DNA of 64,000 nucleotides from Oscillospiraceae bacterium. Its GTDB lineage: Bacteria > Bacillota > Clostridia > Oscillospirales > Ruminococcaceae. Below the pieces are notes generated by a model that did not search any database, was not told where the DNA came from, and was given only the letters and a program-made list of their open reading frames with translations. This document shows positions 34,663 to 44,123 of this stretch, one piece after another (positions within the stretch are counted from its first letter, which is position 1; each line of letters starts with the position of its first letter). The DNA lies in the NCBI GenBank assembly GCA_900752435.1, contig CAADVD010000010.1, positions 62,001 to 126,000 on the forward strand, read 5' to 3'. The translations under genes and the position numbers were made by a program.

Positions 34663-35325
34663 TTATACTCCTCTCGCGTTCGGATCCCAGATGATTTTGT
34701 GCAGTTGAAGCTGTAGGGTCACGCCGTTCATACGGTGTTGTTTGAGAAATTCTACCATAATCTCCGGCTGCAGCTGCCCAAATACCGGACTGAGGTACAC
34801 AGCACAGCGCTGAGTCAAGTCGTATTCATCGATCACCGCTCTTGCCCGTTCCAAATCGGTGGTGCTTCCAGACACAAATTTGACCGTGTCCTGCTTCTGC
34901 AACAGCGCCAGATTGTCCAGACACATAAAGGCCTCCATGCCGCTGGAGGGAAGCTTGTAGTCCATCGTCATGCTGGGACGGTTCTCCATGTTCAAAAATG
35001 GCGCCAATGGCACACTGCCATTGGTTTCGATTTCCACATGAAGCTGGTTGTCCTGCGCCAGCAATTTCAACAGTTCGAGCATATGCTCCTGCTTGAGCGG
35101 CTCACCGCCGGTCAGCGTGACGTTGCGCACACCGGTTTGGTGAATTTCCGCCTTGATTTCAGCGGCAGTCATGGTGCGGCAGGGCGTATCCGGCTGATTC
35201 GCCCATTGGGTATCACAGTAGGAACAGCAGAGATTGCATCCTTGAAAACGGACAAACACAGCCAGCTGTCCAGCGCGCGTTCCCTCGCCGTTAATGCTGA
35301 CGAAAATTTCGGCTACGTTATACAC
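34663..35325 (-). CDS. queE: 7-carboxy-7-deazaguanine synthase (radical SAM)
   Basis: Radical-SAM enzyme contracting 6-carboxytetrahydropterin to 7-carboxy-7-deazaguanine. The cluster motif CNLCCSYCDTQ gives CxxxCxxC, and NGEGTRAGQLAVF and NVTLTGGEPL are typical. 220 residues, GTG start at 35325 with GGAGG upstream. It overlaps queD by 8 bases. Confidence 0.96.
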   Translation of the reverse strand: MYNVAEIFVSINGEGTRAGQLAVFVRFQGCNLCCSYCDTQWANQPDTPCRTMTAAEIKAEIHQTGVRNVTLTGGEPLKQEHMLELLKLLAQDNQLHVEIETNGSVPLAPFLNMENRPSMTMDYKLPSSGMEAFMCLDNLALLQKQDTVKFVSGSTTDLERARAVIDEYDLTQRCAVYLSPVFGQLQPEIMVEFLKQHRMNGVTLQLQLHKIIWDPNARGV

Positions 35326-35755
35326 GGGGCGTTTCCTCCCCAGTATAGGATGCGCAGTTGTTCGGCGTTTCGTATACCGTCATGCGGCTGACCGGATAGC
35401 CCAGCTCCGTCAAACAGTCGTAAAAATAGCGAGCGAACTGCTCCGCCGTGGGGCGGAACGGCACTTCTACAATGGCGAAGTGCTCCTCCTGCAGCGCGGC
35501 CAGCGTGGTGTCTTTTAAACTTCCGGATTCGATAATGAAAGTGTGGTCGAACGAATCTGCCAGCGCTTTCAGGTCGCGCTTAAAATCGCCGAAATCCACG
35601 ATCATGCCCCGAAGCTGGCCGGATTCGCAGAGCGTTTCCTGCTCGATTTCCGCGAGAATCCGCCAGCGGTGTCCGTGCAGATTGGCGCACTTTCCCTGAT
35701 AGCCGAATAGAAAATGAGCGCTGTCAAAGCTTGCTTCCGTCGTCAACTGATACAT
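35318..35755 (-). CDS. queD: 6-carboxytetrahydropterin synthase
   Basis: Converts dihydroneopterin triphosphate to 6-carboxytetrahydropterin. The 145-residue protein has the zinc histidines in FDSAHFL and CANLHGHRW and the C-terminal catalytic VYETPNNCASY. The ATG at 35755 has AAGGAG 6 bases upstream; the longer frame to 35806 would run into the leader terminator. First gene of the operon. Confidence 0.96.
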   Translation of the reverse strand: MYQLTTEASFDSAHFLFGYQGKCANLHGHRWRILAEIEQETLCESGQLRGMIVDFGDFKRDLKALADSFDHTFIIESGSLKDTTLAALQEEHFAIVEVPFRPTAEQFARYFYDCLTELGYPVSRMTVYETPNNCASYTGEETPRV

Positions 35756-35775
35756 GTCATTCTCCTTTCGGGCAA

Positions 35776-35802
35776 CAAAAAAGCAGGCACCAAGGTGCCT
35801 GC
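35776..35802 (-). terminator. leader terminator in front of queD
   Basis: GCAGGCACC/GGTGCCTGC stem with two-base loop and T6, 21 bases before the queD ATG. A second hairpin precedes it (35810-35839, AGAACAATCCTGC/GCAGGATTTGTTCT). Their placement is that of a transcription-attenuating riboswitch platform. Confidence 0.88.
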
Positions 35803-35856
35803 ACAAAACAGAACAAATCCTGCTTGGCAGGATTGTTCTTTCTCTCGTTATTGCAG

Positions 35857-35899
35857 CCCTAGTTTTATTTATAGACAGGATGGTACAAATGAACTGTCT
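35857..35899 (-). promoter_or_regulatory. candidate preQ1 riboswitch aptamer (preQ1-I-like)
   Basis: The RNA starts near 35901 and at once forms AGACAG/CUGUCU (35894-35899, 35873-35878) with a 15-base loop containing GUACC, followed by the A-rich tail AUAAAUAAAACUAGG. A five-to-six pair stem plus A-rich tail ending CUA is the preQ1-I layout. The loop does not give an obvious UAG for the canonical pseudoknot, so the class is uncertain. Confidence 0.5.
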
Positions 35900-35907
35900 G
35901 TGATTTT

Positions 35908-35936
35908 ATTATAGTGAGCGCGATGCGGTTTGTCAA
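35908..35936 (-). promoter_or_regulatory. consensus promoter of the queuosine operon
   Basis: TTGACA (35931-35936), 17 bases, TATAAT (35908-35913). It begins one base before the stop codon of the upstream methyltransferase gene. Confidence 0.92.
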
Positions 35937-35937
35937 A

Positions 35938-37167
35938 TCAATAAATCACCGCGCCGTATTTTTCCGCAATCTTTTGCAGTTTTTCTTCCTCCAAGCTCGA
36001 ACGCGAATCGATCATCGCACGTCCGTTGTACAGCAACAGTGCCAGCCGCAGAGAAATCTCATCGTGCGAATAAAAGCAAACCGGAAGATTGGCCATGTGT
36101 GCGTTGCATGCCCAATCCTTTGCATCGTCGATGGTGTTGATTTCCACCACAATTACATCCACGCTTTCGCCCTCAAGCTCCAACAGCTCGTCGGTCATAT
36201 CCACACTGCACGCCAGCGGTTCGGTGCATTCGATTTGGTCGCAGTAGAGATTGTATATCTGCCGGATGTCAGCCAAGGTAATGTCGCCCTCGCCCTCCGC
36301 CGGGACAAACGGGGTGAACTCATGCTCTTCCATCGCGTCCCGAATCGCTTCCAAATGGTCTGGCGTCGTTCCACAACAGCCGCCCACAATCGTTGCGCCT
36401 GCCGCCAGCAAGCGCTTCATCTGCACCGCCATCTCAATCGGCGTAATGGGCAGTAAACGCTCGGTATCCTCGTCATAACGGCACGCCGACGGCTTTGCCA
36501 CCAGCGGAATTTTCGCATACGGCTTCAGGCTTTCCAGTCCCTCCGCCATCAGCTCCGGTCCGCAGGAGCAGTTTAAGCCAAAGGCCGAAATGCCCAGCTC
36601 CTGCAAAATAATCAGTGCGTTGACCGCCGTGCCGCCATAGGGCGTTTCGCCGTCCTTGTCCACCGTCAGCGTGATGATTTTCGGCAAATCAAACTTCGCC
36701 AGTGCAATCGCCGCCGCACGCGCCTCGCCAATGGAGGTCAAGGTTTCCACCACCAGCAAATCCACGCCGGCTTCCACCAAAACAGCGGCTTGTTCCCGAT
36801 AGACGTGAATCATCTCCGTAAATGACGTTTCGCCAAACGGTTCGAGCGTCAAGCCGGTCGGCGACAGCACGCCGGCCACAAAGACATTGTCCGCCACAGA
36901 ACGGGTCAGCGCCACCAGCTCGCGGTTGATGCGCTCCATCTCATCGGCCAGCCCAAACTTTTCAAGACGCGAAGTGGATGCTCCAAACGTCGGGGCATAA
37001 AGAATCTGACTGCCAATGGCCGCATACTGCTTCTGCAAATCAATGAGCTTTTGCGGATGCTCCAAAATCCACTGTTCCACGCAGACGTCCTGCGGAACAA
37101 GATTTTCAAATAGGTTGGTGGCTGTCGCACCGTCTAACAGTATCGGTACGGATAAGTCAACGTCCAT
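35938..37167 (-). CDS. homocysteine S-methyltransferase-family protein with truncated pterin-type domain
   Basis: 409 residues. The first ~290 form a zinc-dependent methyltransferase barrel: LLDGATATNLFE, APTFGASTSRL, the zinc ligands FGLNCSCGPE and VGGCCGTTPDH. It should transfer a methyl group to homocysteine. The last ~115 residues contain LYNGRAMIDSRSSLEEEKLQ and KYGAVIY, which look like the beginning of a pterin-binding (MetH/DHPS-type) barrel that stops early. GAGGAGG precedes the ATG at 37167. It ends the ddl-murI-DUF1934-argS operon, and the next promoter begins immediately after its stop. Confidence 0.85.
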   Translation of the reverse strand: MDVDLSVPILLDGATATNLFENLVPQDVCVEQWILEHPQKLIDLQKQYAAIGSQILYAPTFGASTSRLEKFGLADEMERINRELVALTRSVADNVFVAGVLSPTGLTLEPFGETSFTEMIHVYREQAAVLVEAGVDLLVVETLTSIGEARAAAIALAKFDLPKIITLTVDKDGETPYGGTAVNALIILQELGISAFGLNCSCGPELMAEGLESLKPYAKIPLVAKPSACRYDEDTERLLPITPIEMAVQMKRLLAAGATIVGGCCGTTPDHLEAIRDAMEEHEFTPFVPAEGEGDITLADIRQIYNLYCDQIECTEPLACSVDMTDELLELEGESVDVIVVEINTIDDAKDWACNAHMANLPVCFYSHDEISLRLALLLYNGRAMIDSRSSLEEEKLQKIAEKYGAVIY

Positions 37168-37208
37168 AGTTCCTCCTCTTTTACGAATCAATAAGTCCAG
37201 CGCCTGCG

Positions 37209-38900
37209 TTACATGGACTCCGGCGCTGTAATTTTAAGCAGTGCCAGCACGTTTTCCAGCACGATCTGCACCGCTTTGCACAAGCCCAGACGAGCCGCCA
37301 AAAGCGCTTCATCCTCCACATGTACACGGCAGGCATTGTAGAATTTATGGAACAGCGTCGCCAAATTGATGCTGTAACGGGTGATTCTGGCCGGATCATA
37401 GGCCTTGGCCGCTTCAATGATTTCATTCGGGAGCTGTGCCACATAGCGAATCAGTTCGCGCTCCTCCGAAGTCGTCAGCAACGTGAAGTCCGCCTTTGTT
37501 CCGTCGGCGGTTACGCCGTCCTCCTGCAATTTGCGGAGAATGGAGCAAATGCGCGCATGGGCGTACTGCACATAGTACACCGGATTTTCGGAGGATGTTT
37601 CCACCGCCAAATCCAAATCAAAATCCATCTGCGAGCTGGCCTCACGCAGATTGAAGAAAAATCTGGCCGCGTCAATCGGCACTTCATCCAGCAAGTCCAC
37701 CAAGGTGATGGATTTGCCAGTGCGCTTGCTGACCTTGACCAGCTCGCCGTTGCGCATGAGCTTCACCAACTGCATCAGCACGATGTCGAGCTTACTGCCG
37801 TCAAGCCCAATTGCGTCCATCGCGCCCTTCAAACGCGCCACATGGCCGTGATGGTCGGCGCCCCAAATGTTGATGACCTTATCAAAGCCGCGCACGGCAA
37901 ATTTGTTGTAATGGTAAGCGATATCCGCCGCAAAATACGTCGGAATGCCGTTGGCGCGCACCAGCACTTCGTCCTTTTCTGCGCCGAATTCGCTGGCTTT
38001 GTAGAAAATCGCGCCGTCCTGCTCATACGTCAAGCCCTTGTCGGCCAACAGTTGGATGCACTTCTGCACATCGCCATTTTCATGCAGTACGCTTTCACGG
38101 AACCACACATCGTATTCAATGCGGTATTTGCCCAAATCGGTTTTGAGTGCGGCAATGTTGAGCGGCAGTGCATAATCCACCAGCGCTTTTTTGCGCGTTT
38201 TTTCATCGCAGTCTACGTATTTGTCGCCGTAAATATCCGCAAAGTTCTGCGCATGCACCGCAATGTCTCTGCCCTGGTACGCGTCCGCCGGAAGCGGAAC
38301 GGCTTCTTCCCCCTTAAAAATCTGCAAATAACGCACCGACAGCGACAAACCGAATTTTTCAATCTGGTTGCCGGCGTCGTTGATGTAAAATTCACGGGTC
38401 ACATCATAGCCCGCCCAGTCCAGCACGGAGGCCAGACAGTCGCCGATGGCGCCGCCGCGCGCATTGCCGATGTGCATCGGGCCAGTGGGGTTCGCGGAGA
38501 CAAATTCCACCATGACCTTTTTCTTGCCGCCAAAATCGGAACGCCCATAATGACTTCCGTCCGCCTGTACGCCTTTGAGCGTATCGGCAAACCAAATCGG
38601 CGCAACAAAGAAATTCAAAAAGCCCGGACCGGCAATTTCGTATTTCTCAAAATAAGTGCCGTCCAGCACCAGCTCCGCTCCAATGGCCTGTGCGATTTTG
38701 CGCGGCGCTTGCTTGAAGGCGCGTGCAGACACCATTGCCACGTTGCTGGCGAAGTCGCCGTGCGCCGTATCGGCCGGAATTTCCACGTTAAACGCCGGAA
38801 TCGGCTCCGCCGGCAGTGTTCCTGCGGCGATGGCGCGTCCAAGCGCATCCTTGATGAGTTCCTGAAGCTGGCTCTGTGCCTGCTGTAATAGATTGGTCAT
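37209..38900 (-). CDS. argS: arginyl-tRNA synthetase
   Basis: Class I synthetase charging tRNA-Arg. The 563-residue protein has the HIGH-type motif ANPTGPMHIGNARGG, the Arg-specific N-terminal domain and a degenerate KMSKS region VSKRTGKSITL, followed by the anticodon-binding helices (YAHARICSILRK). AAAGGAG precedes the ATG. It is 20 bases after the DUF1934 gene. Confidence 0.98.
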   Translation of the reverse strand: MTNLLQQAQSQLQELIKDALGRAIAAGTLPAEPIPAFNVEIPADTAHGDFASNVAMVSARAFKQAPRKIAQAIGAELVLDGTYFEKYEIAGPGFLNFFVAPIWFADTLKGVQADGSHYGRSDFGGKKKVMVEFVSANPTGPMHIGNARGGAIGDCLASVLDWAGYDVTREFYINDAGNQIEKFGLSLSVRYLQIFKGEEAVPLPADAYQGRDIAVHAQNFADIYGDKYVDCDEKTRKKALVDYALPLNIAALKTDLGKYRIEYDVWFRESVLHENGDVQKCIQLLADKGLTYEQDGAIFYKASEFGAEKDEVLVRANGIPTYFAADIAYHYNKFAVRGFDKVINIWGADHHGHVARLKGAMDAIGLDGSKLDIVLMQLVKLMRNGELVKVSKRTGKSITLVDLLDEVPIDAARFFFNLREASSQMDFDLDLAVETSSENPVYYVQYAHARICSILRKLQEDGVTADGTKADFTLLTTSEERELIRYVAQLPNEIIEAAKAYDPARITRYSINLATLFHKFYNACRVHVEDEALLAARLGLCKAVQIVLENVLALLKITAPESM

Positions 38901-38919
38901 AGGTGGGTTCTCCTTTGTT

Positions 38920-39360
38920 TTAATTCATTTCCTTCACGCTGATAAAGACTTCGTTGTCGCTGATGTGCGTGGAGTTGACGTCGAGCGAATACGAAAAATA
39001 CAGCTGTCCGCCCTGATCGTCCAATTTGACATCAATCTCATGGGCGCTGACGCCAATCATCAGCTCTCCCACGCCGGTGTTGTAATAGCCCACGTTGCGT
39101 TCACCGCGCTCAATCATCAGATGGGAGCGGGAATCCCCATGGCGCACCAGCGATACCTTGTTTCCCCCGTCTACTTTGAGCACGGTGCGGCATCCGGCAA
39201 AGCCGGTGGTTTCGCTTTCTTCATAAGTGATGTAGTAGCTTCCATTTTTTTTATAGTAACTGCCCTGCGTGTACAGCTCGGTTTTGTCCTCTTCGTCCTC
39301 GTCGTCACGCAGTAAGCCCTTAATATGAATCCAAACGTCCTTTTTCAATGTTCTTTCCAT
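38920..39360 (-). CDS. DUF1934 (YwiB-like) protein
   Basis: A 146-residue beta-rich protein of the calycin-like DUF1934 family; ELYTQGSYYKKNGSYYITYEE and TVLKVDGGNKVSLVRHGD are recognisable. B. subtilis ywiB likewise lies just before argS. The ribosome-binding site for the ATG at 39360 is weak. The function is not known; cotranscribed with argS and murI. Confidence 0.88.
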   Translation of the reverse strand: MERTLKKDVWIHIKGLLRDDEDEEDKTELYTQGSYYKKNGSYYITYEESETTGFAGCRTVLKVDGGNKVSLVRHGDSRSHLMIERGERNVGYYNTGVGELMIGVSAHEIDVKLDDQGGQLYFSYSLDVNSTHISDNEVFISVKEMN

Positions 39361-39387
39361 TTCTGCACCGGCTATCAGCCGGCCGCG

Positions 39388-40203
39388 TTAGTATGTATCG
39401 ATATCTACCTTTGCCACATCGCCGCAGATGTCATCGCCCAGAAACACGCCGGCATTGGACGCGAAGCCCTCCACGTTATCGCTCACATAAAAGCGGCATT
39501 CGCCCGGTTGGTCGCTGTCGTTGAGCATGTGGTTGTTGGTCAGAAACGCCTGCACATATTTGGCGGCTTCCATGCCCGGATCGATCAGCGCGATGTCCTC
39601 GCCGACAATGTTGCCAATCAGCGGCTTGATGATTGGGTAATGCGTACAGCCCAAAATCAGCGTATCCACACGTTCATCCAGTACCGCCTGCAAATACTCT
39701 TTGGCAATGATGTTGGTGACAACGTTGTCCGGCTCCACATAGCCGTTTTCGATGAGCGGCACAAACATGGGACAGGCTTTGCCAATGATGCAAGGATTGT
39801 GGATGATGTTGCGGATGGCTTTGCCGTAAGCGCCGGTGCGCACCGTTGCCTGCGTGGCAATCACGCCGATGCGGCCGGAATCCGTTGCGGCGCAGGCGGC
39901 CTGCACCGCCGGAAGCAGCACCCCAGTAAACGGCAGCGGCAGTTCGTCAATCACCGCCTGAGGCAGATTGGCGCTGACCGTGCCGCACGCGGCCACAATC
40001 ATTTTCACGTCCCGCGACTGCAAAAAGCGAATGTCCTGTTTCGCGTATTTGATGATGGTATCCTTGCTCCGCGTACCATAGGGAACGCGTGCGGTATCGC
40101 CGAAATAGACGATGTTTTCATTGGGCATCAATTTTTTGATTTCCCGCACTGCGGTGATGCCGCCCAGTCCGGAATCAAACACGCCGATCGGCCGTGAATC
40201 CAT
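39388..40203 (-). CDS. murI: glutamate racemase
   Basis: Supplies D-glutamate for peptidoglycan. 271 residues with the two catalytic cysteines in IVAACGTVSAN and LILGCTHYPII and the N-terminal IGVFDSGLGGIT. ATG 40203 fits AGGAGG 10 bases upstream; an in-frame TTG at 40212 is closer. It follows ddl by 34 bases, so both D-amino-acid steps are made from one transcript. Confidence 0.96.
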   Translation of the reverse strand: MDSRPIGVFDSGLGGITAVREIKKLMPNENIVYFGDTARVPYGTRSKDTIIKYAKQDIRFLQSRDVKMIVAACGTVSANLPQAVIDELPLPFTGVLLPAVQAACAATDSGRIGVIATQATVRTGAYGKAIRNIIHNPCIIGKACPMFVPLIENGYVEPDNVVTNIIAKEYLQAVLDERVDTLILGCTHYPIIKPLIGNIVGEDIALIDPGMEAAKYVQAFLTNNHMLNDSDQPGECRFYVSDNVEGFASNAGVFLGDDICGDVAKVDIDTY

Positions 40204-40237
40204 GCTATGCAAACCTCCTCCGTGCGTTTGTGTTCGG

Positions 40238-41299
40238 TTAATTCGTCCGCTTCATGGCATAATCAATCAGGCGGTCAAGCAATTCTGTAATCGGAATGCC
40301 GGTTTTCTCCCACATTTTCGGGTACATGCTGATGTTTGTAAAGCCCGGCAGGGTATTGATTTCATTTAAAATAACTTCATTTTTATCCGTTACGAAGAAG
40401 TCCACACGGGACAAGCCGGCACAGCCGATGGCTTTGTAAGCATGAACGGCTGTTTCACGAAGCAAAGCTATGGTATCCTCGGGAATGCGTGCCGGAATGT
40501 GAAGCTTCGATTCGGCATTCTCGTACTTGGCTTCAAAATCGTAAAATTCATTGGCCGGTTCGATTTCACCCGGCAAGGAGGCTTTTGCGTCCTCGTTGCC
40601 CAGCACCGCGCATTCAATTTCGCGCCCCATCACGGTTTCTTCCACGATGGCTTTGTAGTCGTTGTCAAACGCCAGCTTCAAGCCGTCCATCAGTTCGCCG
40701 CGGTCATGCGCCTTGGATACACCGATGGACGAGCCTGCATTGGCCGGTTTGATGAACATCGGATAACCGCCAAGCGTTTCTTCCAGCCGCGTCGCCGCAC
40801 TGTCCAAATCCTCCCAGCTCCGAACCGCCGCCCATTTGGCCATGCGCACGCCGGCGCTGCCCAAAATGATGTGCGTCATTTCTTTGTCCATGCAGTTGGC
40901 GGACGAAATCGCATCGCATCCCACAAACGGAATCCCCGCCAGCTGGAACAATCCCTGAATCGTGCCGTCCTCACCGTTTTTGCCATGCAGCACCGGAACG
41001 ACGCAGTCAATGGGAAGCACCTGATAACCGCCCTTGTCATCCAACAGCAGCAAACCTTTATGTACACGGCTCGGACTGATCACGCAATCCTGCACCGGAC
41101 CCTGCTCCCATTCGCCGGTTTTGATTTTTTCCACATCCCCGGTGTAGCGCAAAAAGCGCCCCGTCTTGGTAATTCCAATCAATTCCAGTTCATAGCGTTC
41201 TTTGTTTAAATATTGAATGACAGTCGTTGCGGACAGCAGGGAAATGCTGTGCTCTGAGGAAACGCCGCCAAATAAAATAGCAAGCTTCAATTTACTCAT
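40238..41299 (-). CDS. ddl: D-alanine--D-alanine ligase
   Basis: ATP-grasp ligase forming D-Ala-D-Ala for the peptidoglycan stem. LFGGVSSEHSISLLSA, HGKNGEDGTIQGL, KPANAGSSIGVSK and NEINTLPGFTNISMYPKMW are diagnostic, over 353 residues. The start at 41299 has AGAGG 8 bases upstream. The enzyme could in principle be a D-Ala-D-Ser variant, but no van-type neighbours are present. First gene of the operon. Confidence 0.93.
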   Translation of the reverse strand: MSKLKLAILFGGVSSEHSISLLSATTVIQYLNKERYELELIGITKTGRFLRYTGDVEKIKTGEWEQGPVQDCVISPSRVHKGLLLLDDKGGYQVLPIDCVVPVLHGKNGEDGTIQGLFQLAGIPFVGCDAISSANCMDKEMTHIILGSAGVRMAKWAAVRSWEDLDSAATRLEETLGGYPMFIKPANAGSSIGVSKAHDRGELMDGLKLAFDNDYKAIVEETVMGREIECAVLGNEDAKASLPGEIEPANEFYDFEAKYENAESKLHIPARIPEDTIALLRETAVHAYKAIGCAGLSRVDFFVTDKNEVILNEINTLPGFTNISMYPKMWEKTGIPITELLDRLIDYAMKRTN

Positions 41300-41554
41300 A
41301 GAAAAAGCCTCTTTTCTGATTTGTCCTTTCCGCTTGATTTCCAAATGCGGAGGACGTGATACCGCAAGCGATACCTATACGCATATCAATCTATATGATA
41401 ACACAAGACCCACACAGTTGCAAGGCGAAATCCCTTTCCTTATATTCATTTTGTCAGGACGGCTAAGTTTTGGTTTTGATTCCTCTCTTTGCTTGTGAAA
41501 TCTTTCGTTTCGATTTCTCCTCCCTTCCAAATGTTAGCTGCAACAAACTTCCTC

Positions 41555-41582
41555 TTGACGAACCGCACATCCATGCTATACT
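41555..41582 (+). promoter_or_regulatory. distal promoter of pflB
   Basis: TTGACG (41555-41560), 16 bases, TATACT (41577-41582). Confidence 0.6.
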
Positions 41583-41693
41583 AAAGGTTGAGCTTAAAAG
41601 ACTGAGCTTGTGAACATCGTCGCCCGATGTGGATACAGGACATTTTTAACAAAATTATGAACGCTTCTGTTTTATTTCTTAGAAGCTGCGTAT

Positions 41694-41723
41694 TTGACAA
41701 CATATAGGGCAACCTGATACAAT
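41694..41723 (+). promoter_or_regulatory. proximal promoter of pflB
   Basis: TTGACA (41694-41699), 18 bases, TACAAT (41718-41723). Together with the distal promoter it lies in a ~525-base gap (41300-41826) in which I find no gene and no clear Rex or Fnr box. Confidence 0.7.
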
Positions 41724-41826
41724 ATCAGTACCAAATGTGGTATTGGCGACGAATTCACCAGTCCATCATTTTGCCGGCTTTCGCTTTTGCATCCGGCACA
41801 TTGCTTGTTAGGAGGATTTATTTTTC

Positions 41827-44040
41827 ATGGAATTTAAACAAGGCAAGTGGAACCAGGAAATCAACACCCGCGATTTCATCGTTAAAAACTACACCCCCTA
41901 TGACGGTGACGAATCGTTCTTGGTCGGACCGACCGAAAACACGCTGAAGCTGTGGAACCGCGTCTGTGATCTGATGAAAGTGGAACGCGAGCGCAATGGC
42001 GTTTATGACATTTCCACCGACATCATTTCCACCATTTCCGCACACGATGCAGGCTATATCGATAAAGACCTCGAAACCATCGTGGGCTTGCAGACCGATG
42101 AACCACTCAAGCGCGCCATCATGCCGTTTGGCGGTTACCGTATGGTAAAAAATTCTTTAGCCGCTTATGGTAAAGAGGAAGATCCGGACGTAGCGAACGT
42201 ATTCAAATACCGCAAAACACACAACGACGGCGTATTTGACGCCTACACCGATGAAATGAAGCTGGCACGTCACACCGGCGTTATCACCGGTTTGCCGGAT
42301 GCTTACGGCCGCGGCCGCATCATCGGCGACTACCGCCGTGTTCCGCTGTACGGTGTGGATTACCTCATTGAACAAAAAGAACAGGCCAAACGCGAATTGA
42401 TCCTCGACATCATGAACAGCCCAACCATTCGTCTGCGCGAAGAAATTTCCGAACAGATTAAAGCGCTGAAAGAGCTCAAAGTAATGGCGGAAAAATACGG
42501 CTATGATATCTCTAAACCGGCAACCGATACCAAAGAAGCCATCCAATGGCTGTACTTTGCCTACCTCGGCGCAGTCAAAGAACAAAACGGCGCAGCCATG
42601 AGCCTCGGCCGTACCTCCACCTTCCTCGATATCTATGCGGAACGCGACCTGAAAGAAGGCCGTTATACCGAAGAACAGATTCAGGAATTTGTGGATCACT
42701 TCATCATGAAACTGCGCATGGTTCGCTTCCTGCGTACACCGGCTTACGATGAGCTGTTCTCCGGCGACCCGACTTGGGTAACCGAATCCATCGGCGGTAT
42801 GTGCATCGACGGCCGTCACATGGTCACCAAAATGTCCTACCGTTATCTGCACACACTGGTCAACTTGGGTCCGGCTCCGGAACCGAACATGACCGTGCTT
42901 TGGAACACCCGTCTGCCGGAAAACTTCAAACGCTTCTGTGCCGACATTTCCGTCAAAACCTCTTCCATCCAGTACGAATCCGATGAAATCATGCTGCCGA
43001 AATTCGGCGACGATTACGGCATTGCCTGCTGCGTTTCCCCGATGAAAATCGGTAAACAAATGCAGTTCTTCGGCGCTCGCTGCAACCTCGCAAAAGCGCT
43101 TCTGTACGCGCTCAACTGCGGTAAAGACGAACGTTACGGCATGCAGGTCGGTCCGCACATCGCGCCGATCAAAGAGGGCTACCTCGAATACGGCGAAGTG
43201 GTTGGCCGCTTCGACATGATGTGTGAATGGCTGTCGAAGCTGTACATCAACACCTTAAATATTATTCATTACATGCACGATAAATACTGCTATGAAAAAT
43301 TGCAGATGGCACTGCATGACGAAAAAGTTTACCGCACCTCTGCTGGCGGTATCGCCGGTCTTTCCGTTGTCGTGGACTCCCTGTCCGCAATCAAGTACGC
43401 GAAAGTACTGCCAATCCGCAACGAACAAGGCCTCATCACCGACTTTAAAATTGAAGGCGATTATCCGAAATTTGGAAACAACGATCCGCGTGTTGACCAA
43501 ATCGCCGTGGAAGTGGTTAAGGGCTTCATGAAAAAGCTGTCCCGTCATACAACTTATCGCAATTCCACTCCGACCATGTCCGTTTTGACCATCACCTCCA
43601 ACGTGGTATACGGCAAAAAGACCGGTACAACGCCGGACGGTCGTCAGGCTGGCGAACCGTTTGCACCCGGTGCAAACCCGATGCATGGACGCGATGTCAG
43701 CGGTTGTGTGGCATCCTTGAAATCCGTAGCGAAGATTCCGTTTGAATATGCGCAGGATGGTATTTCCAATACCTTCTCCATCATCCCGTCTGCTTTGGGT
43801 AAAACCGAACAGGAACAGGTGGATAACCTTGTGACACTGATGGATGGTTACTTCGCAGACAACGGTTACCATCTGAACGTCAACGTGCTCAAACGTGAAG
43901 TATTGTTGGATGCGATGGATCATCCGGAACTGTATCCGCAGCTGACCATTCGTGTTTCCGGTTATGCGGTGAACTTCATCAAGCTGACCCGTGAGCAGCA
44001 GCTCGACGTCATCAACCGTACATTCCACGAACGCTTCTAA
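41827..44040 (+). CDS. pflB: formate C-acetyltransferase (pyruvate formate-lyase)
   Basis: Glycyl-radical enzyme splitting pyruvate with CoA into acetyl-CoA and formate; it works only without oxygen. The 737-residue protein has the catalytic Cys pair in IACCVSPMK and the radical glycine in TIRVSGYAVNF near the C terminus. GGAGG is about 10 bases before the ATG. Codon choice appears strongly biased, as in highly expressed genes. A hairpin separates it from its activase gene. Confidence 0.97.
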   Translation: MEFKQGKWNQEINTRDFIVKNYTPYDGDESFLVGPTENTLKLWNRVCDLMKVERERNGVYDISTDIISTISAHDAGYIDKDLETIVGLQTDEPLKRAIMPFGGYRMVKNSLAAYGKEEDPDVANVFKYRKTHNDGVFDAYTDEMKLARHTGVITGLPDAYGRGRIIGDYRRVPLYGVDYLIEQKEQAKRELILDIMNSPTIRLREEISEQIKALKELKVMAEKYGYDISKPATDTKEAIQWLYFAYLGAVKEQNGAAMSLGRTSTFLDIYAERDLKEGRYTEEQIQEFVDHFIMKLRMVRFLRTPAYDELFSGDPTWVTESIGGMCIDGRHMVTKMSYRYLHTLVNLGPAPEPNMTVLWNTRLPENFKRFCADISVKTSSIQYESDEIMLPKFGDDYGIACCVSPMKIGKQMQFFGARCNLAKALLYALNCGKDERYGMQVGPHIAPIKEGYLEYGEVVGRFDMMCEWLSKLYINTLNIIHYMHDKYCYEKLQMALHDEKVYRTSAGGIAGLSVVVDSLSAIKYAKVLPIRNEQGLITDFKIEGDYPKFGNNDPRVDQIAVEVVKGFMKKLSRHTTYRNSTPTMSVLTITSNVVYGKKTGTTPDGRQAGEPFAPGANPMHGRDVSGCVASLKSVAKIPFEYAQDGISNTFSIIPSALGKTEQEQVDNLVTLMDGYFADNGYHLNVNVLKREVLLDAMDHPELYPQLTIRVSGYAVNFIKLTREQQLDVINRTFHERF

Positions 44041-44061
44041 TCCAAACACAAATCAACATAG

Positions 44062-44096
44062 AAAAGGGCGTATCAGGCGCCCTTTTCTTTTGTTTT
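44062..44096 (+). terminator. terminator or attenuator between pflB and pflA
   Basis: AAAAGGGCG/CGCCCTTTT stem with T-rich tail. Read-through would lower pflA relative to pflB, as expected for an activase. Confidence 0.82.
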
Positions 44097-44123
44097 TCTG
44101 ATTCTATATCTCCGGAGGTTCCT

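Noticed and set aside
37320..38888. 522-codon open frame on the plus strand
   Set aside because: Antisense of argS; the argS frame is fully supported by motifs.
41300..41554. Search for a small gene or RNA between ddl and the pflB promoters
   Set aside because: Only short frames without start signals; no convincing hairpin or known regulatory box was found.
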